From contig NZ_CP086111.1 in the NCBI RefSeq assembly GCF_016806835.2, positions 4,209,471 to 4,273,470 of the forward strand: a stretch of 64,000 nucleotides of DNA. The letters run 5' to 3'. The notes below the pieces were generated by a model. It made no database searches and was not told the origin of the DNA. It saw only the letters and a list, made by a program, of their open reading frames with translations. Of the stretch, positions 27,216 through 34,947 are shown piece after piece (within the stretch, counting starts at the first letter, position 1; the number at the start of each line of letters is the position of its first letter). A program made the position numbers and the translations under genes. This DNA is from Skermanella rosea. Its GTDB lineage: Bacteria > Pseudomonadota > Alphaproteobacteria > Azospirillales > Azospirillaceae.

Positions 27216-29177
27216 ATGGCAGCAGATCAGACCGTACAGCCCACGCCCGATATCACCGAGCCCGATATCACCAAGACGGTGGAACCCGCAGCGTCCCCCG
27301 CTCCGGCGGCCCGCCGTCGCGCGAGCGCGGGCAACCTGGCGCAGGGGGCCGAGGTGATCCGGGGATATCTCCGGACGCTGCCGAACAGCCCCGGCGTCTA
27401 CCGGATGATGAACGAGGCCGGCGACGTGCTGTATGTCGGCAAGGCCAAGAACCTGAAGAAGCGCGTGGTCAACTATACCCACGTGATGAAGCTGCCCAAC
27501 CGTCTGCAGCGGATGGTGGCGGAGACGACGACCATGGAGTTCGTCACGACCCACACCGAGGTCGAGGCGCTGCTGCTGGAGTCGAACCTGATCAAGCGGC
27601 TGATGCCGCGCTACAACGTGCTGCTGCGGGACGACAAGTCCTTCCCCTACATCAAGATCACCCGCGACCACGACTATCCCCAGCTGACCAAGCATCGTGG
27701 GGTCCGCGACAAGGCGGCCGACTATTTCGGCCCGTTCGCGTCGGGCAGCGCGGTGAACCGGACGGTGACCGCCCTCCAGCGCGCCTTCCAGCTCCGCAAC
27801 TGCGCCGACACGGTCTATGCGACCCGGACCAGGCCCTGCCTGCAATACCAGATCAAGCGCTGCACGGCGCCCTGCGTCGGCCGGGTGACGCCCGAGGAGT
27901 ACCAGGCCCAGGTGGCCCAGGCGCGCGCCTTCCTGTCGGGCAAGAGCCGCGACATCCAGGCGGAGTTCGCCCGGCAGATGCAGGCCGCGGCGGAAGCGCT
28001 CGACTTCGAGACCGCCGCCCGCTACCGCGACCGCATCCGGGCCCTGACCGCCACCCAGGCGCACCAGGACATCAATGTCGAGGGGGTCGAGGACGCCGAC
28101 GTGATCGCCTGCCACCAGGACGGCGGTTCCACCTGCATCCAGGTGTTCTTCTTCCGGGGCGGCAGCAACTACGGCAACCGCGCCTATTTCCCCAGCCACG
28201 ACCGGAACCTGGAGCTGTCGGAGGTGCTGGGCTCCTTCATCAGCCAGTTCTACGACAACAAGCCCGCTCCCCGCCTGATCCTGGTCAGCCAGGAGCCGGC
28301 GGAGCAGGAGCTGATCGCCGAGGCGCTGAGCCTGCGCGCCGGCCACAGGATCGACCTGGTCGAGCCCAAGCGCGGCGACAAGAAGCGCCTGGTCGACCAC
28401 GCGCTGGTCAATGCCAGGGAGGCGCTGGGCCGCCGGCTGTCGGAGAGCGCGTCGCAGGCCCGCCTTCTGGAAGGCGTCGCCGAGGCTTTCGGGCTGGACT
28501 CGGTGCCGGAGCGGATCGAGGTCTACGACAACAGCCACATCCAGGGCACCAACGCGATCGGCGGCATGATCGTCGCCGGGCCGGACGGCCTGATGAAGAA
28601 CAGCTACCGCAAGTTCAACATCCGCTCCGACATAGCGCCGGGCGACGACTACGGCATGATGCGGGAAGTGCTGACCCGCCGCTTCTCCCGCGCGCTGAAG
28701 GAGGACCCGGAGCGCGAACGCGGCACCTGGCCCGACCTGGTGCTGATCGACGGCGGCCAGGGACAGCTGAGCGCCGCCATGGAGGTGTTCAACGACCTGG
28801 ACATCACCGACCTGGCGGTCGTGTCGATCGCCAAGGGTCCCGACCGCAACGCCGGGCGGGAACGTTTCTTCATGCCCGGCCGGCCGCCGTTCGGGATGGA
28901 CCCGAAGGATCCGGTGCTCTATTTCCTGCAGAGACTGCGCGACGAAGCCCACCGTTTCGCCATCGGCACCCATCGGGCACGCCGGACGAAGGCGATCGGC
29001 CAGTCGGTGATCGACGAGATTCCGGGAATCGGGCCGTCGCGCAAGAAGGCCCTGCTGCACCATTTCGGATCGGCCCGGGGCGTCGAACGGGCCGGCCTTG
29101 CCGATCTGGAGGCAGTCGAGGGGATCAACCGGACGGTGGCGAAAAAGATTTATGACCACTTCCATCCAGACGGCTAG
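27216..29177 (+). CDS. uvrC: Excinuclease ABC subunit C
   Basis: 653 residues from the ATG at 27216. The first 45 residues are a Pro/Thr/Ala-rich extension. Then come the GIY-YIG nuclease domain ([21 protein letters not shown]), the Cys cluster [13 protein letters not shown], the UVR motif (about residue 255; [13 protein letters not shown]), the RNase-H-like nuclease ([31 protein letters not shown]) and C-terminal helix-hairpin-helix repeats ([19 protein letters not shown]). It makes both cuts in nucleotide-excision repair with UvrAB. pgsA follows after 65 bp. Confidence 0.97.
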   Translation: MAADQTVQPTPDITEPDITKTVEPAASPAPAARRRASAGNLAQGAEVIRGYLRTLPNSPGVYRMMNEAGDVLYVGKAKNLKKRVVNYTHVMKLPNRLQRMVAETTTMEFVTTHTEVEALLLESNLIKRLMPRYNVLLRDDKSFPYIKITRDHDYPQLTKHRGVRDKAADYFGPFASGSAVNRTVTALQRAFQLRNCADTVYATRTRPCLQYQIKRCTAPCVGRVTPEEYQAQVAQARAFLSGKSRDIQAEFARQMQAAAEALDFETAARYRDRIRALTATQAHQDINVEGVEDADVIACHQDGGSTCIQVFFFRGGSNYGNRAYFPSHDRNLELSEVLGSFISQFYDNKPAPRLILVSQEPAEQELIAEALSLRAGHRIDLVEPKRGDKKRLVDHALVNAREALGRRLSESASQARLLEGVAEAFGLDSVPERIEVYDNSHIQGTNAIGGMIVAGPDGLMKNSYRKFNIRSDIAPGDDYGMMREVLTRRFSRALKEDPERERGTWPDLVLIDGGQGQLSAAMEVFNDLDITDLAVVSIAKGPDRNAGRERFFMPGRPPFGMDPKDPVLYFLQRLRDEAHRFAIGTHRARRTKAIGQSVIDEIPGIGPSRKKALLHHFGSARGVERAGLADLEAVEGINRTVAKKIYDHFHPDG

Positions 29178-29242
29178 AATGCCGCTCCAGCCGCCGGGCC
29201 GACCCAGGTCCGCCGGAACGCCGCCAATCAGAGCCTTTTGTC

Positions 29243-29872
29243 ATGCTGACCAGCCTGCCCAATCTTCTGACACTCTCACGGATCATCGTCATCCCGATCA
29301 TCATCGGGCTGTTCTTCGTCCGTGAGCACTGGGCGGCCTGGACCGCGTGCGCCCTGTTCGCCCTGGCCGCGATCACCGACTATTTCGACGGCTACCTGGC
29401 GCGGAGCTGGTCGCAGGTGTCGATCGTCGGCAAGTTCCTCGACCCGATCGCCGACAAGCTCCTGGTCGCCGCCGTGCTGTTCATGCTGGTGGCGGTGGAC
29501 AAGCTGAGCGGAATCTCGGTGCTGCCGGCCGTCCTGATCCTGCTGCGGGAGGTGCTGGTCTCGGGCCTGCGCGAGTTCCTGGCCGGGATCCGCGTCGGCA
29601 TGCCCGTCAGCAAGCTCGCCAAATGGAAGACCGCGATCCAGATGGTGGCCCTCGGCATCCTGATCGTCGGCAACGACGGCCCGTCCGGCGTGCCGGTCCA
29701 GGCGATCGGCGAGATGGGCCTGTGGGCCGCCGGGCTGCTGACCCTGATCACCGGCTGGGACTACATGCAGGCTGGCTGGAAGCACATGAACGAGGAACGG
29801 GAACCCGAGCCGGAAGCGGTGCCCCGCCCGGCCCAGCCGCACGGCGCCAACACGGCGCGCAGCGCGGGCTGA
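29243..29872 (+). CDS. pgsA: CDP-diacylglycerol--glycerol-3-phosphate 3-phosphatidyltransferase
   Basis: 209 residues. The CDP-alcohol phosphotransferase motif is intact: D-x2-DG-x2-AR-x8-G-x3-D-x3-D (ITDYFDGYLARSW, then VGKFLDPIADK). About five membrane segments are visible, starting with LTLSRIIVIPIIIGLFFV. It makes phosphatidylglycerol phosphate at the inner membrane. The C-terminal 30 residues are a charged Pro/Glu-rich tail not found in shorter homologues. Part of the uvrC-pgsA-moaD-moaE run seen in many alphaproteobacteria. Confidence 0.95.
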   Translation: MLTSLPNLLTLSRIIVIPIIIGLFFVREHWAAWTACALFALAAITDYFDGYLARSWSQVSIVGKFLDPIADKLLVAAVLFMLVAVDKLSGISVLPAVLILLREVLVSGLREFLAGIRVGMPVSKLAKWKTAIQMVALGILIVGNDGPSGVPVQAIGEMGLWAAGLLTLITGWDYMQAGWKHMNEEREPEPEAVPRPAQPHGANTARSAG

Positions 29873-29914
29873 GACCGGAACCGGACGGCTGAAGCCACAT
29901 CAGGAACGATCGCC

Positions 29915-30166
29915 ATGAAGCTGCTCTATTTCGCCTGGCTGCGGACCAAGACCGGGATCACCCAGGAGGAGGTGGCGCCGCCCGAGCATGTGCGCGACGT
30001 GGCGTCCCTGGTCGAGTGGCTGCGCACCCGCGGCCCCCAGTTCGCGGACGCCTTCGCGAACGCCGCCGTCATCCGGGTGGCGGTCAACCAGGAGTACGCC
30101 CGCCCCGACCATCCGCTCCGCGCCGGGGACGAGGTGGCGCTCTTCCCGCCCGTGACGGGGGGCTGA
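29915..30166 (+). CDS. moaD: Molybdopterin synthase sulfur-carrier subunit
   Basis: 83 residues, ubiquitin-like. It starts MKLLYFAWLRTKTGI and ends ...ALFPPVTGG; the C-terminal Gly-Gly is adenylated by MoeB and thiocarboxylated to carry sulfur. It acts with MoaE to turn cyclic pyranopterin monophosphate into molybdopterin. moaE starts 4 bp later. The gene lies 42 bp after pgsA, likely in one operon with it. Confidence 0.95.
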   Translation: MKLLYFAWLRTKTGITQEEVAPPEHVRDVASLVEWLRTRGPQFADAFANAAVIRVAVNQEYARPDHPLRAGDEVALFPPVTGG

Positions 30167-30170
30167 AGGC

Positions 30171-30644
30171 ATGGCGATCCGCGTCCAGCGGGAGGATTTC
30201 GACGTCGGCGCCGAACTGGCGGCCCTGACCGAAGGCAACCACGGCATCGGCGGAGTCACCAGCTTCGTCGGCCTCGTGCGCGAGATGGGCGGCGGGCCGA
30301 GCGCCATGACGCTGGAACACTATCCGGGCATGACGGAACGCCAGCTGGCCGGGATCGAGGACGAGGCGAGGCGCCGCTGGCCGCTCCAGGCGGTGCTGAT
30401 CATCCATCGCTACGGCCGCCTGGAGCCCGGCGACAGGATCGTGCTGGTCGCCACCGCCAGCGCCCACCGCGAGGCCGCCTTCGAGAGCTGCCACTTCCTG
30501 ATCGACTGGCTGAAGACCCGCGCGCCCTTCTGGAAGCTGGAGGAAAACTCCGAGGGCAGCCGCTGGGTAGAGGCGAAGGAGGACGACGATGCCGCGGCGG
30601 CGCGCTGGGTCCTTCGGACGGCGCCGGAGGGTGGATCGTCCTGA
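30171..30644 (+). CDS. moaE: Molybdopterin synthase catalytic subunit
   Basis: 157 residues, normal MoaE length. Motifs: GGVTSFVGLVREMGGG, LEHYPGMTERQL, HRYGRLEPGD and SAHREAAFESCHFLIDWLKTRAPFWKLE, where the conserved lysines and arginine bind the pterin. It forms a heterotetramer with MoaD. It begins 4 bp after moaD. No terminator is visible directly after it, but the next gene has its own long leader. Confidence 0.96.
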   Translation: MAIRVQREDFDVGAELAALTEGNHGIGGVTSFVGLVREMGGGPSAMTLEHYPGMTERQLAGIEDEARRRWPLQAVLIIHRYGRLEPGDRIVLVATASAHREAAFESCHFLIDWLKTRAPFWKLEENSEGSRWVEAKEDDDAAAARWVLRTAPEGGSS

Positions 30645-30752
30645 ACCTGCCACCCGTATCCGTCCTCGGCATAGGCCATTCCTTAGAATGCGCCCGACAC
30701 TTCGTATGACTGGTAATTTTGCCGCACTGACATCATATTAATTTTGAGCTAA

Positions 30753-30809
30753 CCCTTTCGATAGAGGATCCTGGGCAGCCAACCGGGAACTTACAACAGA
30801 TCGAAAGGG
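30753..30809 (+). promoter_or_regulatory. Leader hairpin that would sequester the ribosome-binding site
   Basis: Perfect 10-bp inverted repeat CCCTTTCGAT (30753-30762) and ATCGAAAGGG (30800-30809) with a 37-base loop. The right arm overlaps the likely Shine-Dalgarno sequence (AAAGGGA, 30805-30811 region), 7 bases before the ATG at 30817. If transcribed, the folded leader would block translation. It matches no riboswitch class that I know. Confidence 0.5.
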
Positions 30810-30816
30810 ACCACCC

Positions 30817-31587
30817 ATGTTCCAGCGCGATGGTGCGGGCAACAAGAGCAGCTTTTTCGGCAAGGCCGTCCAAACCGCCGCAGCCCTGGTGCTGTGCGCC
30901 GGGTTGTTCGCCGCTGGCACCGCCCGGGCCGATATCCGGATCGTCACCGGCGTCCTGCCCCCGCTGACCGACGACTCGGGGACCGACAAGGGCTTCCTGT
31001 ACGACGTCGTCGAGGAGATCAAGAAGCTGGTGAAGGTTTCGGCCCCGATCGAGATGATGCTCTGGACCGACGCGTCGAAGATCGCCCAGAACGAAGCCAA
31101 CATCGTGATCTTCCCGCTGACCCGGACGCCGCAGCGGGAGAACAGCTTCCGCTGGATCACCAAGATGTTCGACATGAAGCGGTCCTTCACCACCCTGCCG
31201 GGCGCGGCGCCGATCAACACGCCGGAGGAGGCCAAGAAGGTCGCCTCGATCGGCGTGCTGGAGCGCAGCTCCTCCCAGACCTTCCTGAAGGAATACGGGC
31301 TGACCAACACCGTCGAGTTCCCGTCCAACAAGGCCCTGGTGGAAGGGCTGGCCGCCGGCAAGGTCGTGTCGATCTACGGCATCAACCCGATGACCGTCAG
31401 CGAGTGGCGCGGCATCGGCCGCAAGGACCAGTTGGTGTTCGGCACCCCGGTGGAAATCACCGGCTCCTTCATCGGCACCAGCCTCAAGGGCGACCTGGTC
31501 AAGATCGAGGAGTGGCAGTCGGCCTTCGAGGTGATCCAGCAGGACGGAACCTTCGACCGGCTGCTCGCCAAGTACGGCCTGAACTGA
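30817..31587 (+). CDS. Periplasmic solute-binding protein, SBP_bac_3 type
   Basis: 256 residues. A signal peptide with a long n-region (hydrophobic core about 20-37, AALVLCAGLFAAGTARA) precedes a type-3 solute-binding fold: RIVTGVLPPLTDDSGTDKGFLYDVVEEI, VIFPLTRTPQRENSFRWI, IGVLERSSSQTFLKEYG and a C-terminal SAFEVIQQDGTFDRLLAKYG. This is the pattern of polar amino-acid ABC binding proteins. No permease or ATPase is next to it, so it may be a sensor or an orphan receptor. Expression may be controlled by the leader hairpin; a terminator follows. Confidence 0.85.
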   Translation: MFQRDGAGNKSSFFGKAVQTAAALVLCAGLFAAGTARADIRIVTGVLPPLTDDSGTDKGFLYDVVEEIKKLVKVSAPIEMMLWTDASKIAQNEANIVIFPLTRTPQRENSFRWITKMFDMKRSFTTLPGAAPINTPEEAKKVASIGVLERSSSQTFLKEYGLTNTVEFPSNKALVEGLAAGKVVSIYGINPMTVSEWRGIGRKDQLVFGTPVEITGSFIGTSLKGDLVKIEEWQSAFEVIQQDGTFDRLLAKYGLN

Positions 31588-31612
31588 CCGCGCGCAACGA
31601 CGATACCCCTTC

Positions 31613-31646
31613 GGTCCCCGCTCGCGCGGGGGCCGGTTTCGTTTTT
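31613..31646 (+). terminator. Rho-independent terminator of the solute-binding protein gene
   Basis: 9-bp stem GGTCCCCGC / GCGGGGGCC (31613-31621 and 31626-31634, one G-T pair), 4-base loop, then a T-rich run (TTTCGTTTTT, 31637-31646). It starts 25 bp after the stop codon. Confidence 0.8.
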
Positions 31647-31667
31647 ACAGTTGCACCGACATAGTCT

Positions 31668-31769
31668 GCCGTAGGTCGGCCTCGGCCGAAGGCCGACGCC
31701 GACATCATGGCCGAAACGTCGATTTGGAGCGTCCGCGTTCGTCCTTGCGGGCGAAGGCCGATTTACGAT
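31668..31769 (-). repeat. 102-bp dispersed palindromic element, copy A
   Basis: Aligns without gaps, 87 of 102 bases, to the reverse complement of 46931-47032. Its left end is GCCGTAGGTCGGCC, the same terminal repeat as the other copy; the right end has drifted (GGCCGATTTACGAT). Internal arms GTCGGCCT / AAGGCCGAC could fold into a second hairpin. It lies between two converging genes. One frame keeps a similar peptide in both copies (GVGLRPRPTYG), which probably reflects sequence identity rather than a real protein. Confidence 0.85.
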
Positions 31770-31808
31770 GCTCCGGGCCGCCATGCGAAGCGCGCATCGG
31801 GACCCCGT

Positions 31809-32078
31809 TCAGCAGAGCCTGCCGTCCTGGTGGGTATCCATGAAGTGCCGGAGCACCAGCTTCAGGCGGGCGACGTTCCGCATGTCGCCCCGTTCCTGCG
31901 CATGCCTGATGTCGTCGAGGATGATCCCCTTGATGCAGGTCTCGCCGTCGGGCCGGTGCAGGAGATAGTTTCCCATTTCCAGGGCGATCATCTCCGGCAC
32001 GTGCTCGTGCTCGGCAATGGCCAGGATTTCGTTTTCGGTCAGTTCACTGAGCGCGATGCAGTCCTCTATCGTGATCAT
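31809..32078 (-). CDS. Small uncharacterised helical protein (89 aa)
   Basis: 89 residues from the ATG at 32078, preceded by a GGAGGAG ribosome-binding site at suitable distance. The frame is open upstream, but that part overlaps the universal stress gene and is not protein-like. The sequence is helical and acidic with several His and two Cys (LTENEILAIAEHEHVPEMIA; ETCIKGIILDDIRHAQERG; C-terminal Cys). I do not recognise a family with a known function. It follows the universal stress protein gene by 89 bp on the same strand and may share its regulation. Confidence 0.7.
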   Translation of the reverse strand: MITIEDCIALSELTENEILAIAEHEHVPEMIALEMGNYLLHRPDGETCIKGIILDDIRHAQERGDMRNVARLKLVLRHFMDTHQDGRLC

Positions 32079-32167
32079 GTCTTGGAACTCCTCCGGTATG
32101 TCGCCCCTGTTGTCCGGGGCTTTTGGATTATTCGCGTCCGCCTCGCCGTTCCTCCGCGCCGGTCTCC

Positions 32168-33031
32168 TCAGTGCGCCATCAGGACCGGCAGTCCGGGATG
32201 GGACAGGACGTGCCGGGTCACGCCGCCGAGGATCATCTCGCGGACCCGGCTGTGGCCGTAACCGCCCATGACCAGCAGGTCGGCCTCCAGTTCGCCGACG
32301 CGGGCGATCAGGGCGGCGCCGACCGACTCCTTCGCCGGCCGGATCGTGTCGACCATGGGCTGGATGCCGTGCCAGGCGAGATAGTCCGCCAGGCGGGCAG
32401 CCTCTTCGGCGGAGGTGACGGCGGTATCGGCCGTGACGATGCGGACCGACGCGGCCCGGATCAGGAAAGGCATGGCCGCCGCGACCGCGCGGGCGCATTC
32501 GGCCCCGCCGTTCCAGGCGATCGCGACCGTCCCGCCGATCTTGGCCGGCGGCCGTTCCGGGGCCAGCAGCAGCGGCCGGGCCGAACCGAGCAGGGTCGCT
32601 TCAAGCGTCACCGAAAGCCGGCTGTCGCCGATCCCCGCCGTCTGCGGAAAGACGACCAGATCGGCCAGCCGCGCCTCGTGGGGGATCACGTCCTCCATCA
32701 CGCCGGTCACCGTCCGCATCCGGCCCGATGCCATGCCCGGACCGGGAGCGGACTGCACCAGGGCCGCCTGGGCGGCCGCGCGCGCCGCCTCGAAATGCTT
32801 CCGGGCGATCTCGGCGTCGGCGGCGAATTCCTGCTCGGCCGCCTTCATGATCTCCTCGATCATGACCCCGGACAGCCCGTCGCCCAGCATCGGAACCATG
32901 TCGCGCGGGTCGCCGCCCACATGCAGCGCCTCGACATGGGCATCGAACGTCTTGGCGACGGAGAAGCCCATCGCGAGGACCGAGCGGTCGCAGTCGCGGC
33001 CGATCAGTGGCACCAGGATTTTTCGGAGCAT
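32168..33031 (-). CDS. Universal stress protein (tandem UspA type)
   Basis: 287 residues, about twice a single Usp domain. The N-terminal half (MLRKILVPLIGRDCDRSVLAMG) has a degenerate nucleotide site. The C-terminal half has the ATP-binding block VMGGYGHSRVREMILGGVTRHVL, a G-x2-G-x9-G-like motif, and ends SHPGLPVLMAH. Such proteins help cells survive oxygen or nutrient stress. An FNR-like box 70 bp upstream suggests control by low oxygen. An 89-residue protein gene follows. Confidence 0.87.
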   Translation of the reverse strand: MLRKILVPLIGRDCDRSVLAMGFSVAKTFDAHVEALHVGGDPRDMVPMLGDGLSGVMIEEIMKAAEQEFAADAEIARKHFEAARAAAQAALVQSAPGPGMASGRMRTVTGVMEDVIPHEARLADLVVFPQTAGIGDSRLSVTLEATLLGSARPLLLAPERPPAKIGGTVAIAWNGGAECARAVAAAMPFLIRAASVRIVTADTAVTSAEEAARLADYLAWHGIQPMVDTIRPAKESVGAALIARVGELEADLLVMGGYGHSRVREMILGGVTRHVLSHPGLPVLMAH

Positions 33032-33100
33032 TCCAGTCTCTCCCTCGATCGGGGAACCCTTATGGTTAGCGCAAGACTAAGACCGTCGGCCACGCTCCAC

Positions 33101-33115
33101 AATGATGCACATCAA
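33101..33115 (-). promoter_or_regulatory. FNR/FixK-type box upstream of the universal stress protein
   Basis: ATGAT-GCAC-ATCAA at 33102-33115 differs from the FNR/FixK consensus TTGAT-N4-ATCAA at one base. Its centre is about 77 bp before the start codon on the minus strand, suitable for activation if the transcript starts near 33067. Confidence 0.55.
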
Positions 33116-33175
33116 TTCGCGCAGACAATCTTGCCCCCGGGGCATGTATCCGTGCCGCCCTCCATTCAGTGGTAA

Positions 33176-34726
33176 TTATACGATAATTTTCTCTATATTT
33201 GATATCACCGATCCCGTATCACCGACCGACGAGATGCGATGCCAGGTCAGCGGCTCAATTTCATAAAGAAGCTGGCGGCGCACCACGGCCTCGTCCGCGT
33301 CCGACGCATCGCCGGTCCGCAATCTCACCCGGGCCGCCAGGGTATCGGCGTCCGCCTCCAGCCAGATGCCCCGGAACGGCACGCCGGCGTCCCGCGCCGC
33401 CGCCTCCAGGTCGGTCCGCTCCTCCGGCCGGGCATTGACGGCATCGACGATAACGGCGTGCCCGGCCCGGACGATGCGCCCGGCGCGCTCCAGCAGTCCG
33501 GCATAGACCCGGCGGGTCACCTCTCCGGAATAGGCCTCGGCCGGCAGCCGCTCGGTTTCCGACACGCCGAAGAGTTGCTTCCGCAGCACGTCGCTGCGCA
33601 GGACCACCGCTCCCGGCGCCGGGCCGATGCCTGGCGCCAGGGCGCGTGCGACCGTCGTCTTGCCGGTCCCGGACAGGCCGCCGAGCGCCACCATCATGGG
33701 CTCCGGGGGTTGGATCGCCCTCACGGCATGGTCCAGGTAGGACGCGGCCTCGGCATGGGCCGCCGCCGGATCGGGCTGCGCCGCGGCGCCGCTCGCCAGC
33801 ACCTTGGCCCGGACGGCCGCGCGGGCGGACAGGAACAGCGGCAGCAGCGCCAGCCCGTCGCAGTCGCCCGTCAGTTCCAGCATCCGGTTCAGCAGCGTAT
33901 TGGCCAGCGGGCGGAGCCCGCGATGCTCCAGGTCCATCAGCAGGAAGGCCAGATCGTACAGCACGTCGACGACGGCGATGTCGTCGTTGAACTCCACGCA
34001 GTCGAACAGCGTCGGCCGGCCGTCGACAAGGCAGATGTTCCGCAGATGCAGGTCGCCGTGGCAGAACCGGACGAAGCCGCCATCGCGCCGCCGGTCCAGC
34101 AACCCGCCGAGCCGGTCGAGCGCGGCGGTCGAGGCCGTACCGAGTGCCCGGACACAGTCGGGCGGGAAGTCGTCCGGCCGTTCCGCCAGTTCCGCGATAT
34201 TGTCCTCGACCACCCAGCGCATGGCACCGGCCCCGCCGCGGTCGGTGACCACCTCGGCCCCGGCGTGGAAGGCCGCGATCGTTTCCGCGAGATCGCGCAT
34301 CAGCCCGGCGGTGAGCGCGCCGCGGTCGGCCATGCGGTCGAACAGGGTGTCCTGGTCCAGCCGAGCCATCGCCACGACCCAGTCGGCCGGGACGCCGGGT
34401 TCCGATACGGACGCCCCGATCCCGCCCAGGGCGAGCGAGCCGTCGGGCCGCCGCAGCACCGGGGCGATCCCGAGATAGACCGAGGGCGCCGTGCGCCGGT
34501 TCAGCCGCACCTCCGCCTCGCAGGCGGCGCGCCGGCGCTCGACCGTGCCATAGTCCATATAGGGAAACCGGACCGCGCGCTTCAGCTTGTAGACGCGATC
34601 ACCGGCCAGGAAGACGATGCTTCCATGGGTATCGACTCGCTCGACCGCGGCGCCCCCGTGGGTGCCCGGGGCGGACAGGAACTCCACGACGGCGGCCTGG
34701 TCCGAAGGGGCGGGATCATGGGTCAT
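33176..34726 (-). CDS. Fused aminoglycoside-phosphotransferase-like kinase and P-loop ATPase
   Basis: 516 residues from the ATG at 34726 (MTHDPAPSDQAAVVEFL). Residues about 1-330 form an APH/choline-kinase-like domain with catalytic HGDLHLRNICLVDGRPTLFDCVEFND. Residues about 340-516 form a zeta-toxin/gluconate-kinase-like P-loop domain with Walker A GGLSGTGKTTVA. The same two-domain fusion is widespread in proteobacteria, but its substrate is not known; resistance is not implied. It is divergent from the PEP carboxylase gene. Confidence 0.87.
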   Translation of the reverse strand: MTHDPAPSDQAAVVEFLSAPGTHGGAAVERVDTHGSIVFLAGDRVYKLKRAVRFPYMDYGTVERRRAACEAEVRLNRRTAPSVYLGIAPVLRRPDGSLALGGIGASVSEPGVPADWVVAMARLDQDTLFDRMADRGALTAGLMRDLAETIAAFHAGAEVVTDRGGAGAMRWVVEDNIAELAERPDDFPPDCVRALGTASTAALDRLGGLLDRRRDGGFVRFCHGDLHLRNICLVDGRPTLFDCVEFNDDIAVVDVLYDLAFLLMDLEHRGLRPLANTLLNRMLELTGDCDGLALLPLFLSARAAVRAKVLASGAAAQPDPAAAHAEAASYLDHAVRAIQPPEPMMVALGGLSGTGKTTVARALAPGIGPAPGAVVLRSDVLRKQLFGVSETERLPAEAYSGEVTRRVYAGLLERAGRIVRAGHAVIVDAVNARPEERTDLEAAARDAGVPFRGIWLEADADTLAARVRLRTGDASDADEAVVRRQLLYEIEPLTWHRISSVGDTGSVISNIEKIIV

Positions 34727-34947
34727 GCCCCAGTCTACCAGCCGCCTCGCCCGGTATGGAAGGCGCAGGCGGGGTGGGGCGCCGGCCCTTGCCGCACCGC
34801 GGCGGGCGTTTCCATAAAGCATGGCCCTTAACCGTTGACAGGCGAATCGGTCCGACGCATCGTTCCCGTACCGCGGCGCAGCACCTTCGGCGCGCCGTCC
34901 CGCCTGGACCAAGCTTCCCCGGAAGCCCCGACCCCGGAAGCCTCGAC

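Noticed and set aside
26940-29165. A 741-codon open frame antisense to uvrC
   Set aside because: UvrC is intact on the plus strand; the antisense sequence is a GC-driven shadow.
33176-34726. Aminoglycoside resistance gene
   Set aside because: The phosphotransferase-like domain is fused to a P-loop kinase in a widespread housekeeping-type family; nothing points to drug resistance.
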